Source: JAEUMW01 sp039807745 (GTDB taxonomy: Bacteria > Pseudomonadota > Gammaproteobacteria > Burkholderiales > JAEUMW01). From it: a stretch of DNA of 39,728 nucleotides. A program made the position numbers and the translations under genes. Location of the stretch: the NCBI GenBank assembly GCA_039807745.1, contig JBDHRV010000014.1, positions 1-39,728 of the forward strand, written 5' to 3'. This document shows, one piece after another, positions 33,781-39,728 of this stretch. The notes below the pieces were generated by a model that saw only the letters and a program-made list of their open reading frames with translations, was not told the origin of the DNA and did no database searches. The first letter of the stretch is position 1. Each line of letters begins with the position of its first letter.

Positions 33781-34116
33781 ATGACCGAGCAACGATTCCT
33801 TGCCGCCGCGCTTCTGGCGGGCGCCCTTGCAGCAGGCGGTCCCGTCCTGGCGGCGGAAGGCGCCGGCGCCGCGACCGCACCGACCGTCACGATCACGCAG
33901 GCCATCGAGACGGCAGAGCAGCACGGCAACGGACGCGCCGTCGAAGCCGAGCTCGAGCGCAGCGCACGCGGCGCCTACTACGAAGTGAAGGTGGTCGGGG
34001 GCGATGGCGTGCGCGAGATCCACATCGATGCTGCCGATGGCAAGGTCCTCGCGACCAAAGAGAAGAAAAAGTTCACCAGCTGGCTCGACGACGATGATGA
34101 CGATGACGACGACTGA
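33781..34116 (+). CDS. exported PepSY-domain protein with poly-Asp tail
   Basis: The 111-residue protein has a signal peptide (about 1-25, ending VLAAEG), a PepSY domain (about 33-95: ITQAIETAEQHGNGRAVEAE, then YYEVKVVGGDGVREIHIDAADGKVLA) and a tail of nine consecutive aspartates (103-111). PepSY domains inhibit or tether peptidases and often occur beside two-component systems that respond to metals or envelope stress. The acidic tail could bind divalent cations. It is preceded by a regulator-type direct repeat and followed by a response regulator and sensor kinase gene. Confidence 0.88.
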   Translation: MTEQRFLAAALLAGALAAGGPVLAAEGAGAATAPTVTITQAIETAEQHGNGRAVEAELERSARGAYYEVKVVGGDGVREIHIDAADGKVLATKEKKKFTSWLDDDDDDDDD

Positions 34117-34130
34117 GGAATAGTCGCATC

Positions 34131-34198
34131 CCGCCCCGGTCCACCTCGCCGGGGCGGCAGCGCCCGGTCGCGGCTACAATGTCCCGGCCGGGCGTTTT
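34131..34198 (+). terminator. hairpins between PepSY and regulator genes
   Basis: A perfect 9-bp stem (34131-34139 with 34149-34157) has no T-run. A second stem (CGCCCGG at 34161-34167 with CCGGGCG at 34188-34194) is followed by TTTT and could terminate part of the transcript. TACAAT at 34175-34180 inside it may instead be a -10 element for the regulator gene. The two readings cannot be separated from sequence. Confidence 0.4.
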
Positions 34199-34212
34199 CT
34201 AGTTCTCCTATC

Positions 34213-34875
34213 ATGAAGATCCTACTCGTCGAAGACGACGCCATGATCGGCGCGGCCGTGCAGGAAGGCCTGCGCCGCACCGGCTTCACGGTCGACTGGG
34301 TGCGCGACGGGCGGGCCGCGGAACTCGCGCTCGCGGCGGAGCGCTACGGCATGATGCTGCTCGACCTCGGTCTGCCGAAGAAGTCCGGACTCGATCTGCT
34401 CGCCGAGACGCGCCGCAGGGGCAACGCCATACCGGTGCTCGTCATCACCGCGCGCGACGCCGTATCGGACCGCGTCAAGGGACTCGACGCCGGCGCCGAC
34501 GATTACCTGGTGAAACCCTTCGACCTGGACGAGCTCTCGGCCCGCATCCGTGCGCTCGCGCGACGCGCAGCCGGTCGCGCCGAGGCGGTGATCGAGCACG
34601 GCGCGCTCGCGCTCGATCCGGCGCGGCACGAGGCGCGGCTCGACGGCGAGCCGATCGCGCTGTCCGCGCGCGAGTTCGCGGTGCTCGAAGCGCTGCTGGA
34701 ACGCCCCGGCGCGGTGCTCTCGCGCGCCGCGCTGGAAGAGCGGCTGTACGGATGGGGCGAAGAAGTCGAGAGCAATGCGGTCGAGGTCCACATCCACAAC
34801 CTGCGCCGCAAGCTGGGCGCCGAGTCGATCCGCAACATCCGGGGCGTCGGCTACATGATCGGCGACAAGCCGTGA
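34213..34875 (+). CDS. OmpR/PmrA-type response regulator
   Basis: The 220-residue protein has a receiver (VEDDAMIG at the start, phospho-acceptor Asp51 in MLLDLGLPK, Lys in LVKPFDLDEL) and a C-terminal winged helix (about 125-218, with LSAREFAVLEALLERPG, then VEVHIHNLRRKLG and the closing RGVGYMI). It is closest in pattern to the QseB/PmrA/BqsR group. The stop overlaps the sensor kinase GTG start as GTGA. Two TTAAG-N6-TTAAG repeats, upstream of the PepSY and DegP-like genes on either side, are its probable binding sites. Confidence 0.94.
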   Translation: MKILLVEDDAMIGAAVQEGLRRTGFTVDWVRDGRAAELALAAERYGMMLLDLGLPKKSGLDLLAETRRRGNAIPVLVITARDAVSDRVKGLDAGADDYLVKPFDLDELSARIRALARRAAGRAEAVIEHGALALDPARHEARLDGEPIALSAREFAVLEALLERPGAVLSRAALEERLYGWGEEVESNAVEVHIHNLRRKLGAESIRNIRGVGYMIGDKP

Positions 34876-36200
34876 CCTCGATCCGCCGGCGGCTCCTGGT
34901 CTGGCTCATCGCCGCGCTCACGTTCGCGACCGTGGCAGCGCTCGCCGCGAGCTTTCTCGAAGCCCGCGAGGGCGTGAACGATCTGTTCGACTACCAGCTT
35001 CAGCAGCTCGCGTTTTCGCTGCGCAAGCAGCCCTTCGCCGGAGTCGCGCCCGGACCCCGGTTCGATCCGCGCGACGACGATGACGATGATGACGCTGCGG
35101 ACTTCATCAGTCAGGTATGGGACCGCGGCGGCACGCTCCTCTATTACTCGCGGCCGGGCACCGACCTGCCGCGCGCCGTGCGCACCGGCTTCAGCCACGT
35201 GCAGTGGAAGGGGGAGGACTGGCGCGTGTACACCACGCTCGAAGACCGCCGCGTAATCCAGGTCGCGCATCCGATGGCGCTGCGCCGCGAGATGATCGGC
35301 GCCATCACGGGACGCATGCTGCTGCCGCTGCTCGCGCTGATTCCGGTCTTTGCGCTGATCGTCTGGTTCGGGGTGGGCAGCGGTCTCGCGCCGCTCAAGC
35401 GCATTGCCGGGGCGGTCTCACGCCGCAGCCCGACCTCGCTCGAGCCGCTTCCGACCACCGGTCTTCCCGCCGAGACACGACCCCTCGTGACAGCGCTGAA
35501 CGACCTGCTCGGGCGGCTGTCGCAGGCGCTCGCGGCGCAGCGCGAGTTCACGGCCGATGCCGCGCACGAGCTGCGCACGCCGCTCACCGCGGTCAAGCTG
35601 CAGATCCAGCTACTCGAGACCGCACGCACGCAGGAGGAGCGCGCGACAGCCCTGGCGCAGCTCAAGTTGGGCGTCGAACGCTCGGCGCATCTCACCGAGC
35701 AGCTGCTCACGATGGCGCGGCTCGAGCCGGAAGCGGTCGAGCGGCCGTTCACCGCGGTGCGCCTCGACGAGCTCGCCCGCAGCGTGGCCGGAGAGCGGGC
35801 CGCCATCGCGCATACCAAGGGCATCGACCTCGGGGTGACCGAGGCGGCGCCGGTCACGGTGCAAGGCGACGCCGACGGCTTGCGCGTGCTGCTCGGCAAT
35901 CTTCTGGACAATGCGATCCGTCATACGCCGCCGGGCGGACGAGTGGATCTCGGCGTGACGACGGCTGCTGGCGGCGCCGTGCTCGAGATCGTCGACACCG
36001 GCACCGGCATCCCGCCGGCGGAGCGCGAGCGGGTGTTCGACCGCTTCTATCGCCGTGCCGGAAGCGAAGGCACCGGCAGCGGTCTCGGGCTCGCGATCGT
36101 GCGGCGCGTCGCCGAACGCCACCGCGCGGCCATCGAACTTCGCGAAGGCCCCGACGGGCGCGGTCTGCGGGTCACCATCCGTTTTCCCTCGGCGCGTTAA
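34872..36200 (+). CDS. sensor histidine kinase with aspartate-rich periplasmic loop
   Basis: From the GTG at 34872 the protein has 442 residues. Membrane segments at about 8-30 and 140-162 flank a periplasmic domain that contains seven consecutive aspartates at 68-74. HAMP-like sequence follows, then HisKA with His232 in AAHELRTPLTAVK, and HATPase motifs NLLDNAIRHTPPGG, DTGTGIPPAERERVFDRFYR and GSGLGLAIV. It phosphorylates the overlapping response regulator. The aspartate run suggests sensing of divalent cations or cationic compounds. I see no RExxE motif of the kind used by ferrous-iron sensors. Its stop codon lies inside the next operator. Confidence 0.93.
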   Translation: MTSIRRRLLVWLIAALTFATVAALAASFLEAREGVNDLFDYQLQQLAFSLRKQPFAGVAPGPRFDPRDDDDDDDAADFISQVWDRGGTLLYYSRPGTDLPRAVRTGFSHVQWKGEDWRVYTTLEDRRVIQVAHPMALRREMIGAITGRMLLPLLALIPVFALIVWFGVGSGLAPLKRIAGAVSRRSPTSLEPLPTTGLPAETRPLVTALNDLLGRLSQALAAQREFTADAAHELRTPLTAVKLQIQLLETARTQEERATALAQLKLGVERSAHLTEQLLTMARLEPEAVERPFTAVRLDELARSVAGERAAIAHTKGIDLGVTEAAPVTVQGDADGLRVLLGNLLDNAIRHTPPGGRVDLGVTTAAGGAVLEIVDTGTGIPPAERERVFDRFYRRAGSEGTGSGLGLAIVRRVAERHRAAIELREGPDGRGLRVTIRFPSAR

Positions 36201-36235
36201 GTCTGGCTTAAGCATCGCTCACTAGGATGCGACGC
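36197..36235 (+). promoter_or_regulatory. TTAAG-N6-TTAAG operator and promoter of the DegP-like gene
   Basis: TTAAG at 36197-36201 and 36208-36212 repeat the arrangement found before the PepSY gene. TAGGAT at 36223-36228 is again 15 bases from the second half-site. The following bases ATGCGA-n-GCGTG also match that promoter. The first half-site covers the kinase stop codon. The repeat ends 74 bases before the protease ATG. Confidence 0.75.
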
Positions 36236-36286
36236 GTGGAAGGCCGTCCGTGGCCTTCGTCGACACCTTCAAGGAGAGATGCACCC

Positions 36287-37786
36287 ATGACTCGCAATAC
36301 CACCCGCGTTGCCCGCAGCGCCATTGCGGCCGCCGTCATCGCGGCGTTCGCAGCCGGCTGCTCCAACGATTCCCTGCCGAAGGTGGCCGAGGCGCACGCC
36401 GCGCCGGCGCCCGCCGCGGTCCAGCCCGGCCCGCGCGGCCTGCCCGATTTCAGCACACTCGTGGAAGCAGCGGGACCATCGGTGGTCAACATCTCGGTGA
36501 CCCGCAGCGACACCCCGACCGGCAACATGCCAGACCTGGGCATTCCGGAAGACAGCCCCATGTTCGAGTTCTTCAAGCGCTTCGGGATGCCGATGCCGAT
36601 GCCTGGGCCGGAGGGACGTGGAGGCCGCGAATCGCCCGAGCGCGGCGTGGGCTCCGGCTTCATCGTGAGCGAGGACGGCTACGTTCTGACCAATGCTCAC
36701 GTCGTGGACGGCGCGGAGAGCGTCACGGTCAAGCTCACGGACCGGCGCGAGTTCACGGCGAAGGTGATCGGCGCCGACAAGCGCACCGACGTGGCGCTGG
36801 TCAAGATCGACGCCAAGAACCTGCCCGCGCTCAAAATGGGCGATCCGAGTCAGGTCAAGGTCGGTGAATGGGTGGCGGCGATCGGCTCGCCGTTCGGTTT
36901 CGAGAACAGCGTCACGTCGGGCATCGTGAGCGCGAAGGGCCGCTCGCTGCCGGACGAGAGCTACGTGCCGTTCATCCAGACCGACGTGGCGGTGAACCCG
37001 GGCAATTCCGGCGGTCCGCTCTTCAACCTGAACGGTGAAGTGATCGGCATCAATTCGCAGATCTACAGCCGCACCGGCGGCTATATGGGTGTCTCGTTCG
37101 CGATCCCGATCGACCTCGCGATGAACGTCGCGGACCAGCTCAAGAGCCACGGCAAGGTGACGCGCGGCCAGCTCGGCGTGCGCATCCAGCCGATCTCGGG
37201 CGAGCTCGCCAAGTCGTTCGGCTTGAAGGACGCGAAAGGCGCGCTGATCGCCGCCGTCGATGCCGACAGCGCCGCGGCGAAGGCCGGGCTCAAGGCCGGT
37301 GACGTGATCGTCGAATACGACGGCAGGAAGGTCGAGGAATTCTCCGCGCTACCGCCGCTCGTCGCGGCGACCAAGCCGGGTGCGAAGGCGAACGTCGTGT
37401 ATCTGCGCGACGGCAAGGAGCAGAAGACCACGGTGGCGGTGGGCGAGGCGCCGTCCGACAAGCTCGCGCAGGCGAGCACGGGGGGCGCCAAGGGCGAGGC
37501 ACGGAAGATGTCGAGTCTGGGGCTCTCCGTGTCCGAGCTCGACGCGCGCGAGCGCAAGGCGCTCGGTCTGGAGGGCGGCGTGAAAGTCGAGCGCGCCCAG
37601 GGTCCGGCCGCGAAGTCCGGCATCCGTCAGGGTGACGTGATCGTGGGCGTGAACGGGGCCCGCATCAGCGACACCGACGACCTCGGCAAGACGCTCGAGC
37701 AGGCACCGAAGGGCGCGCCGCTCGCGCTGCTCGTCAAGCGCGGTGATGCCACCATCTTCATCCCCGTCGCGCCCAATCAGGGCTGA
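36287..37786 (+). CDS. DegP/MucD-family periplasmic serine protease
   Basis: The 499-residue protein is a trypsin-fold HtrA protease with catalytic His138 (LTNAHVVDGAE), Asp168 (RTDVALVKID) and Ser241 (GNSGGP), followed by two PDZ domains (about 300-380 and 405-495). Its signal peptide ends AAFAAGCSND, which could be a lipobox, so it may be anchored to a membrane. Family members remove misfolded envelope proteins. I chose the ATG at 36287 because AAGGAGAG lies at 36271-36278; an open frame to 36227 is not needed. The TTAAG repeat upstream suggests regulation by the adjacent two-component system. Confidence 0.93.
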   Translation: MTRNTTRVARSAIAAAVIAAFAAGCSNDSLPKVAEAHAAPAPAAVQPGPRGLPDFSTLVEAAGPSVVNISVTRSDTPTGNMPDLGIPEDSPMFEFFKRFGMPMPMPGPEGRGGRESPERGVGSGFIVSEDGYVLTNAHVVDGAESVTVKLTDRREFTAKVIGADKRTDVALVKIDAKNLPALKMGDPSQVKVGEWVAAIGSPFGFENSVTSGIVSAKGRSLPDESYVPFIQTDVAVNPGNSGGPLFNLNGEVIGINSQIYSRTGGYMGVSFAIPIDLAMNVADQLKSHGKVTRGQLGVRIQPISGELAKSFGLKDAKGALIAAVDADSAAAKAGLKAGDVIVEYDGRKVEEFSALPPLVAATKPGAKANVVYLRDGKEQKTTVAVGEAPSDKLAQASTGGAKGEARKMSSLGLSVSELDARERKALGLEGGVKVERAQGPAAKSGIRQGDVIVGVNGARISDTDDLGKTLEQAPKGAPLALLVKRGDATIFIPVAPNQG

Positions 37787-37796
37787 CGCACGACCC

Positions 37797-37819
37797 GGGC
37801 GGCGGGACTCCCGCCGCCC
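37797..37819 (+). terminator. strong hairpin after the DegP-like gene
   Basis: GGGCGGCGGG at 37797-37806 pairs perfectly with CCCGCCGCCC at 37810-37819 around a three-base loop, 10 bases after the stop codon. No T-run follows, so it may stabilise the mRNA end or act with a termination factor. Confidence 0.5.
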
Positions 37820-37888
37820 GCCAATCCCGGCCAGAGGTCTGGACGCGCGCCTTCGGTGCGAGGCTTCTAAGAAATCAGAATCGATAGG

Positions 37889-39670
37889 TCAGCCCGGTGG
37901 CCGCCGATCGACCACCGGTGCTTCCTGCGGCTCGGGTTTGCCGCTGAACAGCGCTTTACCGGCGTCCGGCCCGCCGACCAGTTCGAGTTGCAGGCGCTGC
38001 TCGTCCCGCGCGCGAAGACGGACGCTGATCTGCTCGACCTCGGTCGACTCGACGCCCAGTTTCGCCAGCGCTGCCTCGCCCAGGACGACCGCGGATTCGA
38101 AGGTCTCGCGGACCTGAAGATCGGCGCCGGCCCGGATCAGGTTCAGGCTATGCCGGCGATCCACGGCGCGGACGAGCACCGGCACGCCCGGAAACTGCGC
38201 CTTCAGCAACTCCGTCATGCGCGTGGCGTCCTCCGCTTTGTCGACGCACACCAACACGACACGCGCCTGTCCCGCGCCGGCAGCGTGCAGGATGTCCAGG
38301 CGCGTGCCGTCGCCGTAGTGGACCTTGAAGCCATACTCGCGCGCCACATCGATCATCTCGACATCCGTATCGATGATCGAGATCTCGCAGCCGCGAGCGA
38401 GCAGGAACTGACTCGCGATCTGACCGACGCGGCCGAAGCCGATGATGAGTGCAGCGGCTTTCAGCCCCTCCGGACGCTCGTAGCCTTCCGCTGAAGGCTG
38501 CACGCCGCGGCGCAAGAAATCGAGAGCCGCGATGGCAACCGGCGTGAGCACCATCGAGAGGATGATGATCGCAGTGAGGGTCGCGTTCTCCTCGGCGGTG
38601 AGGATGCCGACGCTCGCCGCCGCCGCGTACAGCACGAAGGCGAACTCTCCGCCCTGTGCCATGAGGATGGCGCGATCGACCGCCTCGCGGTTCGACGAGC
38701 GCAGCAGGCGCGCCACGAGGTAGATGCCGGCCCCTTTCACCAGCATGTACGCGGCGACATAGAAGAGAACGAGCCGCCAGTTCGCCGCCACGACCCCGAG
38801 GTCGAGCGACATGCCGACGGCAAGGAAGAACAAGCCGAGCAGGATGCCGCGGAACGGCTCGACGTCGACTTCGAGCTGATGTCGATACGTCGATTCCGAC
38901 AGCAGCACTCCGGCGAGAAAGGCCCCCATGGCCATCGACAGCCCGCCGAGTTCCATCGCGTACGCGGAGCCGAGCACGACCAACAGCGCCGCCGCGGTCA
39001 TCACTTCGCGCGCGCGTGCATTCGCCAGCAGGCCGAACAGCGGATTGAGCAGGTAGCGGCCGGCGATCAGCAATCCAGCGATCGCTCCCACGCCGATGGC
39101 GATCGCCTGCCAATCGATGCCGCCGCGCTGCGGATTGCCGGGCGCGATCGGCGCGAGAAAAGCGACGAGCGCAAGCAAGGGAACGATCATCAGGTCTTCG
39201 AGCAGCAGAATCGAAACGATGCGCTGGCCGCCGCTCGAGTCGAGCTCGCGTCGCTCTTCCAACAGCTGCATGACGATTGCCGTCGAGGTCAGAACGAACC
39301 CGGCGCCTGACACGAACGAGGCAACGACGGGATATCCAGTCGCCACTCCCACGCCGCCCAGCAACAGCGCGCACGCGACGACCTGGAGCAGGCCGAGGCC
39401 GAAGATCGCGCGGCGCATCCCCCACAGCCGCGTCGGCCGCATCTCGAGGCCGATGATGAACAGGAACATGACGACGCCGAGCTCGGCGACCTGCAGGATC
39501 GACCCGGGGTGCGTGAACACACCCAGCCCGAACGGACCGATGGCGAGCCCTCCGGCGAGATAGCCGAGCACCGAGCCCAGACCGAGCCGCTTGAACAGCG
39601 GCGCGGCAACGATGGCGACGGCCAGCAGAATGATGACGGGAAGCAGGTCGATGCCGTGATGCTCGGTCAT
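37889..39670 (-). CDS. Kef-type monovalent cation:proton antiporter with RCK domain
   Basis: The 593-residue protein has a hydrophobic part with about 12 membrane segments (residues 1-390), including LGYLAGGLAIGPFGLG and FLFIIGLEMRP of the CPA2 family. A cytosolic RCK/TrkA-N domain follows, with the nucleotide-binding GFGRVGQIASQFL (about 410-422) and IIDTDVEMIDVAR. This layout is that of KefB/KefC and YbaL, which exchange potassium for protons and in KefB/C are gated by glutathione adducts. No kefF/kefG partner is next to it. AGAGGAAG precedes the ATG. Confidence 0.9.
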   Translation of the reverse strand: MTEHHGIDLLPVIILLAVAIVAAPLFKRLGLGSVLGYLAGGLAIGPFGLGVFTHPGSILQVAELGVVMFLFIIGLEMRPTRLWGMRRAIFGLGLLQVVACALLLGGVGVATGYPVVASFVSGAGFVLTSTAIVMQLLEERRELDSSGGQRIVSILLLEDLMIVPLLALVAFLAPIAPGNPQRGGIDWQAIAIGVGAIAGLLIAGRYLLNPLFGLLANARAREVMTAAALLVVLGSAYAMELGGLSMAMGAFLAGVLLSESTYRHQLEVDVEPFRGILLGLFFLAVGMSLDLGVVAANWRLVLFYVAAYMLVKGAGIYLVARLLRSSNREAVDRAILMAQGGEFAFVLYAAAASVGILTAEENATLTAIIILSMVLTPVAIAALDFLRRGVQPSAEGYERPEGLKAAALIIGFGRVGQIASQFLLARGCEISIIDTDVEMIDVAREYGFKVHYGDGTRLDILHAAGAGQARVVLVCVDKAEDATRMTELLKAQFPGVPVLVRAVDRRHSLNLIRAGADLQVRETFESAVVLGEAALAKLGVESTEVEQISVRLRARDEQRLQLELVGGPDAGKALFSGKPEPQEAPVVDRRPPG

Positions 39671-39728
39671 GTCGTGTCGCTTCCTCTCACCACGCGCTCG
39701 TTGAGTCCGGACGGCAAGACGTTGGGCA

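Noticed and set aside
34087..34113. Poly-aspartate codons as a microsatellite repeat
   Set aside because: GAC and GAT alternate irregularly, so it is a coding feature and not a tandem DNA repeat.

Overview
The window comes from a high-GC (roughly two-thirds G+C by eye) Gram-negative chromosome. The gene set (a phasin for polyhydroxyalkanoate granules, a malic enzyme fused to a phosphotransacetylase-like domain, HrpA, glutamyl-Q tRNA(Asp) synthetase, a BON-LysM protein, an ECF sigma factor with a proline/alanine-rich anti-sigma-like partner) fits a member of Pseudomonadota, most likely Betaproteobacteria. The lineage is an inference from gene content. I see no rRNA, tRNA or CRISPR array.

Left part, 1-20500, is ordinary chromosome. 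It holds a DUF3313 lipoprotein, a BON-LysM protein, a likely operon of ChaN-PDZ protein, M1-like peptidase and gluQ, a class II glutamine amidotransferase, an O-methyltransferase, a phasin with a near-consensus sigma-70 promoter and a clear terminator, an ECF sigma/anti-sigma pair, a MoaB/CinA-type protein, and two 142-residue CBS-domain paralogues in opposite orientation. Between the CBS genes lie a phosphorelay (response regulator, Hpt protein and lone receiver, divergent from a CHASE-PAS histidine kinase), a TerB-like protein and an ABC1/UbiB-like kinase. A serine beta-lactamase-fold hydrolase and a Tat-exported amidohydrolase follow.

Centre, about 20800-27200, is an accessory region. It opens with a decayed IS110-family transposase. 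Next come four tightly coupled genes at 21090-24613: a ribbon-helix-helix protein, a ParB/sulfiredoxin-fold protein, a putative PD-(D/E)XK-type nuclease and an amino-type DNA methyltransferase. I do not recognise this combination as a named system. It looks like a restriction-modification or defence module carrying a ParB-like component and is the best candidate here for something undescribed. A cupin gene and an Ap4A phosphorylase-like gene follow. Then come a DUF433 antitoxin with a truncated DUF5615 toxin, a gene-poor scar and an intact MazEF pair.

Right part, 27283-39728, holds hrpA, the malic enzyme gene, and an envelope-stress or metal-response cluster: a PepSY protein, an OmpR-type response regulator, a sensor kinase and a DegP/MucD-type protease. 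The PepSY and protease genes are each preceded by the same TTAAG-N6-TTAAG direct repeat at the same distance from the start codon, with further matching bases downstream. They are probably regulated together by the adjacent response regulator. The PepSY tail and the sensor's periplasmic loop both carry runs of aspartate. A Kef-type antiporter closes the window.
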